Shown here: piece after piece, positions 34,044-42,468 of the stretch
Numbering within the stretch: the stretch's first letter is position 1
How the letters are laid out: each line of letters begins with the position of its first letter
Translations under genes and position numbers: made by a program
Notes under the pieces: generated by a model
Database searches by the model: none
What the model was told of the DNA's origin: nothing
The model's input: only the letters and a program-made list of their open reading frames with translations
NCBI RefSeq assembly: GCF_946478785.1
Contig: NZ_CAMLDD010000022.1
Coordinates: 34,251 to 98,250, forward strand
Length of the DNA stretch: 64,000 bases
Origin: an uncultured Flavobacterium sp.
GTDB taxonomy: Bacteria; Bacteroidota; Bacteroidia; Flavobacteriales; Flavobacteriaceae
Direction of reading: 5' to 3'

Positions 34044-36068
34044 ATGCGCTCCATTTTTATAATCTTACTATTAAAAATCAATCATTTAAAATTCTTAATT
34101 TCACTATTGGTTTTTTTCTTTTTGGGTTTTTCAGTCCATGCCCAAAAAGCATCTGCGATTGAAAAACTGGCAGCTTATGGATATTCAAAACGCTTCTCTG
34201 ATACTTCTTCATGCAAAAAAATGCAGCGGCTGGCATTAGATCAGGCAAAAAAGAAAAATAATATAGACGACAAGATTATTTGCTATTCTTATTTAGCTTT
34301 AACCCAAAGACGATTACTTCATTTAAAAGAGTTTTCACACTATGCTGATAGTGCTTATTACTTATCTGGAAAGACAAACAAAATAAGACCAAAGGCTTAT
34401 GCATTCCTCGCCATGGGAACGTTAAAATCGTATATCGATGAGAAACAGCAGGCAATAAAATATCTTCTGGCTTCATATAAGCTTTTTGCAAAAGCACAGG
34501 CACACAATCAATGTTCTAAAATTGCTTCGGATATATCATATCTTTTTTCTCCTGCGTCCCCAACGAAAGTTGAAAAATATGCACTGGAGGCTTTATACCA
34601 TGCCGCAAAATCCGGTGATCCTGAAAGTACTTTGCATGCACGCCTTGCCTTTGGAAGTTACTTAACCGATAATCTCGAAAATGCAAACACTGCTGAATGG
34701 CAGAAGGCAATAACTTTTTTTAAGAAAACGGTTATTTTTGCCGAAAAAAACGCCAGTACTATTGTCAGTAAAAGCAATATTGGAATTGCTTATATCAATC
34801 TAGCCGACCTTTATTCGAAAGGACCGAAACCTATTGATGAAAAATCGTTTTTAAAAAATCTTGAAAAAGCAATCGCCATTGCGAAACAATACAACATTCG
34901 GATTATTTACCGAAGTGCCATTGGACTTCAGGGATTTTACTATACCGAAAAAGGCAATTATACCAAAGCCGAACTTTTATTTATCGAAGGAATAAAATAC
35001 CAAAAAAGTCTTCCTTATACCGATAATTACCTTTTAGCAACTTTTTACGAATGTCTGAAAGATGTTGCGGCAAAACGAAAAGACTTTGAGGCCTATTACA
35101 ATTATGACATTGAATATGCAAGATATAATCAGTTAAAATATGATGAATCCACTCAAAAAGTATTGCAAAATGCTGATGTAAGATATGAATCTTCCAAAAA
35201 AATAGAACGCATCAAACAATTGGAACTTGAAAACGAACTGGTACAAAAAAACAAACTTTTAGGCTACGGAATTGCCACTGTTTTACTGATTGGGCTGGTG
35301 TTTATGTTCCGTTCTTATTATTATCGTCAACGATATTATCAAAACCGTGAAGATTTCCTGAAACAGGAACAAGCCAACAGCGAACTTAAAGTAAAGCTGA
35401 TGGAAAAAGAAACAATAGAAAATCTGGCAGCAACACTTTCTCTGGAAAGGAGACTGCTGCGATCTCAAATGGATCCGCATTTTATTTTTAATGCCCTTGG
35501 AAATATTCAGAGCATGATTCTGCAAAAAGATACACTTCCTGCAGTTTCTTATCTGAATAAATTTGCCAAACTCACGCGTCAGGTTTTGGAGCAATCCCGT
35601 AAGGAAACTATTTCTCTTGACGAAGAAATCAATACTTTAAAAAATTATCTCGAACTCCAGCAGCTACGTCTCAATAATGGTTTTGAATATCGAATTGAAT
35701 GCGATGATACAGTTGAAACTGATACATCGATTCCACCCCTGCTTATCCAGCCTTTTATAGAAAACGCTGTCGAACATGGCCTAAAACCTCAGCCTAAAGA
35801 AATTAAAGGTTTAATCACCATTCATTTTACACAGCATACAGATGAAAAAAAACTGGTCTGCACGATTAAGGACAACGGAATCGGTTTGGCTGCTTCCCGA
35901 AAATTAAAATTAAAAGACAATCACGAATCGTTGTCTACTAAAATTACAGATGAAAGATTAAGCAAAATGCAGAAAGAAAATCCTTATGCCGGCTTTCAGG
36001 TACTCGAACGTGATATCACAACAGACGAATCGGGCTGTATCGTGATTTTAAATATTCCAATATTATAA
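34044..36068 (+). CDS. TPR-containing sensor histidine kinase, LytS/HisKA_7TM-like (His_kinase type)
   Basis: 674 residues from ATG 34044 (an in-frame ATG at 34014 is possible). A signal peptide/anchor (LLVFFFLGFSVHAQ) precedes a periplasmic helical-repeat sensor region of TPR type (about 40-380: IICYSYLALTQRRLLHL, AYAFLAMGTLKSY). One membrane helix (LLGYGIATVLLIGLVFMF) follows, then a coiled coil, then the kinase: phosphoacceptor His in LRSQMDPHFIFNALGNIQ and the ATPase N-box PPLLIQPFIENAVEHGLK. It pairs with the LytTR regulator 2 bases downstream. Confidence 0.9.
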   Translation: MRSIFIILLLKINHLKFLISLLVFFFLGFSVHAQKASAIEKLAAYGYSKRFSDTSSCKKMQRLALDQAKKKNNIDDKIICYSYLALTQRRLLHLKEFSHYADSAYYLSGKTNKIRPKAYAFLAMGTLKSYIDEKQQAIKYLLASYKLFAKAQAHNQCSKIASDISYLFSPASPTKVEKYALEALYHAAKSGDPESTLHARLAFGSYLTDNLENANTAEWQKAITFFKKTVIFAEKNASTIVSKSNIGIAYINLADLYSKGPKPIDEKSFLKNLEKAIAIAKQYNIRIIYRSAIGLQGFYYTEKGNYTKAELLFIEGIKYQKSLPYTDNYLLATFYECLKDVAAKRKDFEAYYNYDIEYARYNQLKYDESTQKVLQNADVRYESSKKIERIKQLELENELVQKNKLLGYGIATVLLIGLVFMFRSYYYRQRYYQNREDFLKQEQANSELKVKLMEKETIENLAATLSLERRLLRSQMDPHFIFNALGNIQSMILQKDTLPAVSYLNKFAKLTRQVLEQSRKETISLDEEINTLKNYLELQQLRLNNGFEYRIECDDTVETDTSIPPLLIQPFIENAVEHGLKPQPKEIKGLITIHFTQHTDEKKLVCTIKDNGIGLAASRKLKLKDNHESLSTKITDERLSKMQKENPYAGFQVLERDITTDESGCIVILNIPIL

Positions 36069-36070
36069 AG

Positions 36071-36811
36071 ATGTATAAAACTATTATTATTGAAGATGAA
36101 CAGCGAATTAGAGAGGCTTTGTCTATCATGCTCGAAATGACCGCTCCAGATGAAATTCAGGTTGTGGCTTACGCCGAAAGTGTTGAAGAAGCCGTAAAAC
36201 TGATCGACCGCCTAAAACCGGATTTGGTTTTTATGGATATCATGCTCAAAGACGGAACCGGTTTCGATGTCCTGGAGCAAATTACTTTTAATTCGTTTCA
36301 CCTGATTTTTACAACAGCTTACGAACAGCACGCCATTAATGCTTTTAAATACAGTGCTATAGATTATCTTTTGAAACCTGTAGATGCTGAAGAACTTAAA
36401 ACGGCTATCGAACGCATTGCACTTTTACAGGAAAGAGTTTTAGAAAAAAAACAGCTTAATGAACTGCAAAGCAACCTTTCTAAAGTACCAGACAGAATTA
36501 TTCTGCCAACACAGGAAGCAATGTATGTGGTAAAGCTGAATCAGATTATTAGATGTGAAACTTCCGGTTCGTATACAACTTTCTTTCTTACGGATGGCAG
36601 GAAAATTATGGTTTCTAAACCACTCAAAAATTATGAGGATTTACTGGAGCCTCCTGCATTTTTCAGAATTCATCAGTCGCATTTGATAAACATTAATTGC
36701 ATTGTAAGCTATTCACGTGAAGGAATGGTACAGATGAATGATAAATCTTTTGTACCCATTTCAAGAGGAAAAAAAGAATCTTTTTTTAAGCTGATGAAAG
36801 ACGAGATTTAG
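36071..36811 (+). CDS. LytTR-family response regulator
   Basis: 246 residues. The receiver domain (1-120) has acidic pair EDE at 8-10, phosphoacceptor Asp56 in DLVFMDIMLKDGTGF, Thr in IFTTAYEQHAI and Lys in DYLLKPVDAEEL. The LytTR DNA-binding domain (about 140-240) contains IRCETSGSYTTFFLTDGRKIMVSKPLKNYEDLL and FFRIHQSHLININCI. Start codon is 2 bases after the kinase stop. Targets unknown; the adjacent DUF4870 gene is one candidate. Confidence 0.93.
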   Translation: MYKTIIIEDEQRIREALSIMLEMTAPDEIQVVAYAESVEEAVKLIDRLKPDLVFMDIMLKDGTGFDVLEQITFNSFHLIFTTAYEQHAINAFKYSAIDYLLKPVDAEELKTAIERIALLQERVLEKKQLNELQSNLSKVPDRIILPTQEAMYVVKLNQIIRCETSGSYTTFFLTDGRKIMVSKPLKNYEDLLEPPAFFRIHQSHLININCIVSYSREGMVQMNDKSFVPISRGKKESFFKLMKDEI

Positions 36812-36933
36812 TTCCCAAATACGCAATATCTGTTTAAAGAAACTAAATACCAACCGGAAACAGCAGAAGACAAAGTGATGGTTTTGACTTAGAGCAGTTA
36901 CAGCTATTTTTGATCCAGTAAATAACTATAACG

Positions 36934-37263
36934 ATGAACAGAAAAACCCTATCTATCTTAAGCTACATCACTATTATTGGTTGGATCGTAGCTTTTGTAA
37001 AAAGCAAAGATTTAACGCCAAAAAGTGATTTGGTAACCTACCATTTGAAACAAGGCTTCGGAATCTTTTTACTTTCTTTTGCAGTAAATATTATTCTTTC
37101 TGTTGTTGTTACAACAGTTACTTCACTGTATTTTCTAAGCTATATTGGTTATGCCATTTTTATCTTATGGATTTTTGGTATCATCAACGCTGCCAACGAA
37201 CAAAAGAAACCAATTCCGGTAATTGGAAAAATGTTTGAAGATAAGTTTGGTTTTATAAACTAA
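36934..37263 (+). CDS. DUF4870/Tic20-like small membrane protein
   Basis: 109 residues with three membrane segments (about 7-22, 43-63 and 67-88). The motif DLVTYHLKQGFGIFLLSF after the first helix and GIINAANEQKKPIPVIG after the last are typical of the DUF4870/Tic20-like family. Function unknown. It lies 122 bases past the response regulator on the same strand; the gap holds no recognisable promoter, so cotranscription is possible. Confidence 0.8.
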   Translation: MNRKTLSILSYITIIGWIVAFVKSKDLTPKSDLVTYHLKQGFGIFLLSFAVNIILSVVVTTVTSLYFLSYIGYAIFILWIFGIINAANEQKKPIPVIGKMFEDKFGFIN

Positions 37264-37405
37264 TTCAGATTGCCTTTTTAACTGACGTTTTTATTTTTGG
37301 AAGTAGAAAATGATTCTCAATAATCTTAGTTTCAGGACTAAGGAATTGGGAATTTTTCTATTTATAAAGAATAGAAATCTTTAAAAGAAGCCAAATATTT
37401 GAATT

Positions 37406-37512
37406 TAGCCCCGACAGAAGCGATATCCTTTGCTTGCCTTCTTTATGGCAAGTAAAGATATAGCGGATGGCGGGAAATCATGTTTTTATAAAAGCCAATT
37501 GTGTTGCTCCTG
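37406..37512. repeat. Dispersed hairpin repeat, copy B
   Basis: TAGCCCCGACAGAAGCGATA, then CCTTTGCTTGCC / TTCTTTAT / GGCAAGTAAAG, then ATATAGCGGATGGCGGGAAA and distal GCTCCTGA. Flanks match copies A and C; the internal stem sequence is different from A yet still pairs, which is covariation. It lies in the 257-base gap between convergent DUF4870 and DUF3078 genes. Confidence 0.75.
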
Positions 37513-37520
37513 ATTATTAA

Positions 37521-38453
37521 TTAAAATCCGAAGTTAACTCCTAAACCAAATACTTGTCGGGTTTGAAATCCTCGGAAAGCATTGTCGTCATAAATCGCCT
37601 GGAATGAAAAATTGGCTGATAAATATTTGTTTACTTTCATGATGATATTTAAAGAGTAATCCATATCGACATTTTGAGGATCTTCTAAATAGTTTGAGTA
37701 GAGGTTCAGCGTGTTTTCTGCAGTTACGTTGGTCATAATGGCCAGTTTGTAATATACTGAAGCGTAGAAACCTAATTCGTAACGCATGCTTTTGCCTTGA
37801 TCAACACCAAAATAATCACCATCTACATACCCAATTCCTGAAGTGTAGGCATTGTCTACAAAGGTGAATTTTGAAGTTAATGGTGCAAAGTTGACCTTTA
37901 AATTGGCATCTTTTGTCCAATAAATACCAGGACCAGTTGTAAAATAACCCGGAGACATAAATTTGGTGCTCTCGGTTCTGATTTCTTTTCCGTTTTCATC
38001 CTGACCGTAAATATAACCGGTAGTAAATTGGGTTCTAAAATTTACAAAATAGGAATAGTACCAATCACCAAAAGCTCTTTTTCCTACTATTGAATTGAAT
38101 TCAAGACGGTCATCTGTCTTTTTTGCGAAATCTGCCGTTTTGGTTTGAAGAAGACCATAAGAAGCTAAGATTTTATTATCCCAGGTGATGTCATCTTTTT
38201 TATAGTTGAAGTCATAATTGATTCCCAGTGTTCCTGAAAAACTGTCTTCACCTCCGGCAATCCAGTTATTGAAGCTTGATTGGTTAAATAAAAGGGTTAC
38301 AATTCCTTTGGTTTTCCAACCTTCATCTACAACAGTATCATTTATTATTTTTACCGCATTTTCGGTATTCTGAATTAATTCCTTTTCTGTATTTTGTGCC
38401 TGAACAAATGCAAAGTTCGCTAAAACGAAGAGTAATAGAGCTATCTTTCTCAT
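37521..38453 (-). CDS. DUF3078 outer-membrane protein
   Basis: 310 residues with signal peptide MRKIALLLFVLANFAFVQAQ. The typical DUF3078 start GWKTKGIVTLLFNQSSFNNWIAGGEDSFSG is present, followed by alternating aromatic beta strands and a C-terminal GLGVNFGF strand ending in Phe, the Bam recognition signature of outer-membrane barrels. Function unknown. It lies at the 3' end of the SUF-linked gene row. Confidence 0.85.
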   Translation of the reverse strand: MRKIALLLFVLANFAFVQAQNTEKELIQNTENAVKIINDTVVDEGWKTKGIVTLLFNQSSFNNWIAGGEDSFSGTLGINYDFNYKKDDITWDNKILASYGLLQTKTADFAKKTDDRLEFNSIVGKRAFGDWYYSYFVNFRTQFTTGYIYGQDENGKEIRTESTKFMSPGYFTTGPGIYWTKDANLKVNFAPLTSKFTFVDNAYTSGIGYVDGDYFGVDQGKSMRYELGFYASVYYKLAIMTNVTAENTLNLYSNYLEDPQNVDMDYSLNIIMKVNKYLSANFSFQAIYDDNAFRGFQTRQVFGLGVNFGF

Positions 38454-38529
38454 GGTTGTTTAGTTTAAGTGTATAGTAACAAATATACTAAAAACCCATA
38501 AAGGTTCAGGATATTGTCTGGAAAGAAAG

Positions 38530-39039
38530 TTATTTCTTAGATTCTTTGTATAATGGTACCGCAGAACACGCTTCTCCGTACATAATACTTTTAGCGAAAG
38601 GCTGTAAATAGGTTGTTGCTAAAATATAGGCACGCATAGGCACTGGTTTTCTGGAACATCCTTTTACAATAACAGGTTTGTTTTTGTATGCCGAATAATC
38701 TATTGCAGGTAAGATTTCTTCGTATAAGCTCCCATCAAGATCTTCTATGGTCCCATTGACTACCTTTTTGGCAAAAGGCGCTAATTGTACCGCTACTAAA
38801 ATTAAAGCCCAAGCGGGAATAATGGCATCTGTACTGCAATGTACTGCCACATACTGATCCTGATATTGCGACCAATCATGATTTTTTAAGTGCTCTCTAA
38901 AATCTTTTTCTTTAAGTAAAAAACCTTCCAAAAGCCACTGCGAAATGTCAATCTGCACACGCATTCCTTTTGGATAATAATCTTCAAGATCAAAAACTTC
39001 TAAGACACTATTGGCAACTTTATTGATTATTTCTTCCAT
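38530..39039 (-). CDS. DUF2480 family protein
   Basis: 169 residues from ATG 39039. A longer frame to 39072 translates part of the GTTTCAAG repeat and is rejected. Typical blocks are DISQWLLEGFLLKEKDFREHL, WSQYQDQYVAVHCSTDAIIPAWA and KGCSRKPVPMRAY. Function unknown, but the family sits in flavobacterial SUF operons after sufT, as here, and its conserved cysteines suggest a link to Fe-S work. Confidence 0.85.
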   Translation of the reverse strand: MEEIINKVANSVLEVFDLEDYYPKGMRVQIDISQWLLEGFLLKEKDFREHLKNHDWSQYQDQYVAVHCSTDAIIPAWALILVAVQLAPFAKKVVNGTIEDLDGSLYEEILPAIDYSAYKNKPVIVKGCSRKPVPMRAYILATTYLQPFAKSIMYGEACSAVPLYKESKK

Positions 39040-39049
39040 GATGAAAAGT

Positions 39050-39105
39050 TGGTTTCGAGTTTCAGGTTTCAAGTTACCGGAACCTGAAACTTGAAACTGG
39101 AAACA
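39050..39105. repeat. GTTTCAAG-type inverted repeat between DUF2480 and sufT
   Basis: GTTTCAGGTTTCAAGTT, then ACCGG, then AACCTGAAACTTGAAAC form a long imperfect hairpin. The same unit recurs at 56668-56836. Confidence 0.6.
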
Positions 39106-39112
39106 AATTTTA

Positions 39113-39436
39113 TTAAAGCATTCCTAATTCTAATTTTGCTTCTTCGCTCATTAAATCTTTGCTCCATGGCGGATCAAAAGTGATTTCAACTTCGGCATCT
39201 TTGATGTTTTCAATTTTTTTTACTTTTTCTTCTACTTCTCTTGGTAAACTTTCCGCAACCGGGCAGTTTGGAGAGGTTAGAGTCATCAGTATTTTTACTT
39301 CATAATCAGTATTTACCATTACGTCGTAAATCAATCCTAATTCGTAAATATCTACAGGAATCTCCGGATCGTAAATCGTTTTTAAAACTTTTACGATTGA
39401 TTCTCCTAATTCGTTTGTGTCTATGTCTTGTTCCAT
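39113..39436 (-). CDS. sufT: SufT / MIP18 (DUF59) family Fe-S assembly protein
   Basis: 107 residues. The DUF59 core is visible: VLKTIYDPEIPVDIYELGLIYD, a metal-binding-like TLTSPNCPVAESLP with conserved Cys, and ITFDPPWSKDLMSEEAK. SufT assists maturation of Fe-S proteins. It is in the row sufS-lipoprotein-sufE-(GxxExxY)-sufT-DUF2480, consistent with Fe-S assembly. Confidence 0.92.
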   Translation of the reverse strand: MEQDIDTNELGESIVKVLKTIYDPEIPVDIYELGLIYDVMVNTDYEVKILMTLTSPNCPVAESLPREVEEKVKKIENIKDAEVEITFDPPWSKDLMSEEAKLELGML

Positions 39437-39459
39437 TTTTTTGTTTTTATGTTTTTTCC

Positions 39460-39555
39460 ACCATATAAGTTATATAAGTTCATTTAATAGTGGATCTATA
39501 TTTTTGTTTTGTTGATATAAGTAATGTAAGCTTAGAGCTAACACTTTTCTTATAT
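39460..39555. repeat. CCATATAAGT element, copy 2 (degenerate)
   Basis: The left end ACCATATAAGTTATATAAGT matches copies 1 and 3. The right end is only partly recognisable (GATATAAGTAATGTAAGC, then CTTATATTTT). It sits on the 3' side of the GxxExxY gene. Confidence 0.5.
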
Positions 39556-39564
39556 TTTAATAAT

Positions 39565-39975
39565 TTAATCTTCTAACCAGCGATACAATTCGTTGACGTA
39601 TGTTTTTTGGCCTTCGTGATAAATATTTGTAACATTAAAATTTATCATTAATCCTATTGGAGATTTAAGAAGTTTCATATAAGACATCAATTTAGCAATA
39701 TGAACTGGAATAACTTGATCTACAGATTTTAATTCAAGAACTAAACAATTTTCTATGAATAAATCACATCTTAAATCTGACTCCAATACTAAACCTTTGT
39801 ATTCAACCGGAATAATAAGCTCAGATTGAAAATTTATTCCTCTGAGAGATAATTCTTTGATCATACACTGATGATAAATGTTCTCTATAAGTCCTGCTCC
39901 AATATTTTTATGAACTTCAATAGCTGCTCCATTAACCTGATAAATTAAATCAGTCAAATATTTCTTTGTTATCAT
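39565..39975 (-). CDS. GxxExxY family protein
   Basis: 136 residues. The family name motif is GLIENIY in EVHKNIGAGLIENIYHQCM. The PD-(D/E)xK-like core follows: LESDLRCDLFIENCLVLELKSVDQV (acidic residues, then ELK). Such proteins are predicted nucleases of unknown role and are unusually common in Flavobacterium. The gene splits sufE from sufT and is bracketed by two CCATATAAGT elements, so it appears to have been inserted as a unit. Confidence 0.88.
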   Translation of the reverse strand: MITKKYLTDLIYQVNGAAIEVHKNIGAGLIENIYHQCMIKELSLRGINFQSELIIPVEYKGLVLESDLRCDLFIENCLVLELKSVDQVIPVHIAKLMSYMKLLKSPIGLMINFNVTNIYHEGQKTYVNELYRWLED

Positions 39976-40035
39976 GCAATTTTTTCACAATAATAAGAAA
40001 TAAAAAAGGTAGATAATACTTACTTTTTGTTTTTC

Positions 40036-40155
40036 ACCATATAAGTGATATAAGTTTATTTAAATAATTTAAATTTTTTCATTCTTATATGATTTTCTTC
40101 TTCACTAAGTTCAGTAAACACAAAGCTTATATTTTCTAATATGAACTTATATGGT
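40036..40155. repeat. CCATATAAGT inverted-repeat element, copy 3
   Basis: ACCATATAAGTGATATAAGT at the left end and ACTTATATGGT at the right end are mirrored, 120 bases overall, filling the GxxExxY-sufE gap. Confidence 0.55.
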
Positions 40156-40166
40156 TCAAAAAAAAA

Positions 40167-40592
40167 TTAGTTTTTGTTTTTTGAATCAAATGCCAAAGCG
40201 TACATTTTGATGTTTTTTATCATCGAAACCAAACCATTGGCACGGGTTGCCGATAAATGTTCTTTTAAACCAATTTCGTCTATAAATTCTGTATCTGCTT
40301 TTATAATATCTTCTGCTTTTTGATTGGAGAAAGCCCTGATCAAAATGGCAATGATACCTTTGGTTAAAATGGCATCACTGTCTGCTGTGAATACAATTTT
40401 ATCATCCTTTTGTTCGCCCTGAAGCCAGACCTTCGACTGGCATCCCTTGATTAAATTTTCGTCTGTTTTGTATTCTTCTTTGATTAACGGAAGACTTTTT
40501 CCTAATTCGATGATGTATTCGTAACGCTGCATCCAGTCGTCAAACATCGAAAATTCGTCTATTATTTCGTTTTGTATTTCCTTAATTGTCAT
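40167..40592 (-). CDS. sufE: Cysteine desulfuration protein SufE
   Basis: 141 residues. It accepts persulfide sulfur from SufS and passes it to the scaffold. The acceptor Cys is in LIKGCQSKVWLQG; the flanking FDDWMQRYEYIIELGKSLP and ATRANGLVSMIKNIKMYA are typical of the SufE/CsdE fold. It starts 2 bases after the stop of the lipoprotein gene that separates it from sufS. Confidence 0.95.
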   Translation of the reverse strand: MTIKEIQNEIIDEFSMFDDWMQRYEYIIELGKSLPLIKEEYKTDENLIKGCQSKVWLQGEQKDDKIVFTADSDAILTKGIIAILIRAFSNQKAEDIIKADTEFIDEIGLKEHLSATRANGLVSMIKNIKMYALAFDSKNKN

Positions 40593-40594
40593 AA

Positions 40595-41020
40595 TTATTC
40601 TTTAACAAAATCAGTAAGCAAATTGACCAGCTTTTCAATTTCCTTTGGAGGGAAACCATTGTCAAAAGCCTGGCTTTCGTACGTTTTCTGATTTTGGGTT
40701 ATTTTAAAATTCCCAATCGCTGCACCATCATAAAAACGCTTTTCGGTTGGTGCTTTTAAAGTTGGAATACTCTCTAAATTAATTTTTTCGAATTCTGCCA
40801 CAATCTGTTTCCATTTCGCATCATCAATTTTATTTTCAACTGCTTGTGCATCTCTGTCATTGGTCATTAAAACCGATTGATTTTGCACTACTATCTTTTT
40901 ATAATAGCCTCTTGACATAGCCGAATATTCAATAACTGTTGACGTCATGTCTGTTTTTTTTTGGCTGCAACATCCCGTTCCGATAAACATAACGAGGAGC
41001 AATAAAGATAGTATTCTCAT
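40595..41020 (-). CDS. Lipoprotein of unknown function within the suf operon
   Basis: 141 residues. The signal MRILSLLLLVMFIGTGCC has lipobox GTGC. The mature part (VIEYSAMSRGYYKKIVVQNQ, then MTNDRDAQAVENKIDDAKW, ending EIEKLVNLLTDFVKE) is a small alpha/beta domain seen in many flavobacterial SUF loci. It is tightly packed: 10 bases from sufS and 2 from sufE. A periplasmic lipoprotein has no obvious job in cytoplasmic Fe-S assembly, so its role is open. Confidence 0.75.
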   Translation of the reverse strand: MRILSLLLLVMFIGTGCCSQKKTDMTSTVIEYSAMSRGYYKKIVVQNQSVLMTNDRDAQAVENKIDDAKWKQIVAEFEKINLESIPTLKAPTEKRFYDGAAIGNFKITQNQKTYESQAFDNGFPPKEIEKLVNLLTDFVKE

Positions 41021-41030
41021 AAGATGAAAT

Positions 41031-42245
41031 TTAGCTTAACATGGTTTTTGCCTTTTTAATGGCCTCAACCATTAAATCAATTTCTTCTTTCGTGTTATAA
41101 AAAGAAAACGAAGCCCGAATCGTTCCCGGAATACAAAAGAAGCTCATAATCGGCTGCGCACAGTGATGTCCTGTACGAACTGCAATTCCTAATTTGTCAA
41201 TTATCGAACCAACATCATAAGGATGAATACCATCTATATTGAACGAAACTACCGAAGCTTTATTTTTTGCATTTCCGTAAATTCTCAAACCTTCAATTTC
41301 AAGCAGACGTTTGGTCGCATACTCTAATAATTTGTTTTCCTGAAGCTGGATATTTCCAAAACCAATGTTGTTCAAATAATCAACAGCAGTTCCTAAAACA
41401 ATTCCGCCTGCGATATTTGGGGTTCCGGCTTCAAATTTATGAGGCAAATCGGCATAGGTTGTTTTCTCGAAACTTACTTCCTTAATCATCTCGCCACCAC
41501 CTTGATAAGGGGGCAATTTGTTGAGCCATTCTTCTTTTCCGTATAAAATTCCGGTTCCGGTTGGCCCACACATTTTATGTCCTGAAAAAGCATAAAAATC
41601 ACAGTCTAAATCCTGAACATCCGGTTTTAAATGCGGAACAGCCTGTGCTCCATCAATTAAAACGGCAGCTCCAACAGCATGCGCTTTTGCAATCATTTCT
41701 TTCACAGGATTGATTACACCCAAGGCATTCGAAATATGATTTACCGTAACCATTTTGGTCTTATCTGATAATAATGATTCGTAGGCACTCATAATAAGTT
41801 CGCCTTCTTCATTGATTGGAATCACTTTTAAAACGGCTCCTGTTTTTTCGCACAACATTTGCCAAGGCACAATATTACTATGATGTTCCAAAGCAGAAAC
41901 CAAAACTTCGTCACCTGGTTTTAAAATAGAGGCAAAACCATTAGCTACTAAATTGATTCCATGTGTTGTTCCGGAATTAAAAAGTACTTCGTGAGCAAAT
42001 TTGGCATTGATATGATGTTGCAATTTTACACGTGAAATTTCATAAGCATCTGTAGCTAACTGACTTAATGTATGAACTCCACGGTGAATATTGGCGTTTA
42101 TTTCCTGATAATATTTCGCAATAGCATCGATCACAATTTGTGGTTTTTGCGATGTTGCCCCGTTGTCGAAATATACTAATGGTTTTCCGTTTACTTTTTC
42201 TGAAAGTATTGGAAAATCAGCTCTTATTTTTTGAATATCCAGCAT
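41031..42245 (-). CDS. sufS: Cysteine desulfurase SufS
   Basis: 404 residues, PLP-dependent. The PLP lysine is in DFYAFSGHKMCGPTGTG, and the catalytic Cys in RTGHHCAQPIM (SufS-type loop, the group II hallmark). It supplies persulfide to SufE. It is the first SUF gene here; sufB, sufC and sufD are not in the window, and a divergent gene lies upstream, so the locus is split from the rest of the operon. Confidence 0.96.
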   Translation of the reverse strand: MLDIQKIRADFPILSEKVNGKPLVYFDNGATSQKPQIVIDAIAKYYQEINANIHRGVHTLSQLATDAYEISRVKLQHHINAKFAHEVLFNSGTTHGINLVANGFASILKPGDEVLVSALEHHSNIVPWQMLCEKTGAVLKVIPINEEGELIMSAYESLLSDKTKMVTVNHISNALGVINPVKEMIAKAHAVGAAVLIDGAQAVPHLKPDVQDLDCDFYAFSGHKMCGPTGTGILYGKEEWLNKLPPYQGGGEMIKEVSFEKTTYADLPHKFEAGTPNIAGGIVLGTAVDYLNNIGFGNIQLQENKLLEYATKRLLEIEGLRIYGNAKNKASVVSFNIDGIHPYDVGSIIDKLGIAVRTGHHCAQPIMSFFCIPGTIRASFSFYNTKEEIDLMVEAIKKAKTMLS

Positions 42246-42271
42246 AATTTATTTAGAAAAATTCTATTTTA

Positions 42272-42279
42272 CAAAAGTA
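42272..42279 (-). promoter_or_regulatory. Putative -7 element of sufS
   Basis: On the minus strand TACTTTTG, 27 bases before the ATG. No clear -33. Confidence 0.4.
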
Positions 42280-42468
42280 CTAAAACTAAATTTGTTTCCC
42301 ACGGCAATTTGATAATTTCCTTTTATAGTGTCATCAACGCTAACAGAAATATCAATTATGTAATTTTTAATTCTATTTACTCCATATTATGAATTGTAAT
42401 TCTAATTTGAGTACTAATTTCTTGAGCATAAATTAATTATATTGCAATAAAAAATAGTTGTATCATTT

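Noticed and set aside
39040..39072. Longer start for the DUF2480 protein
   Set aside because: The extra residues MKPETRNQLF are encoded by the intergenic GTTTCAAG repeat, and the family begins at MEEIINKV.
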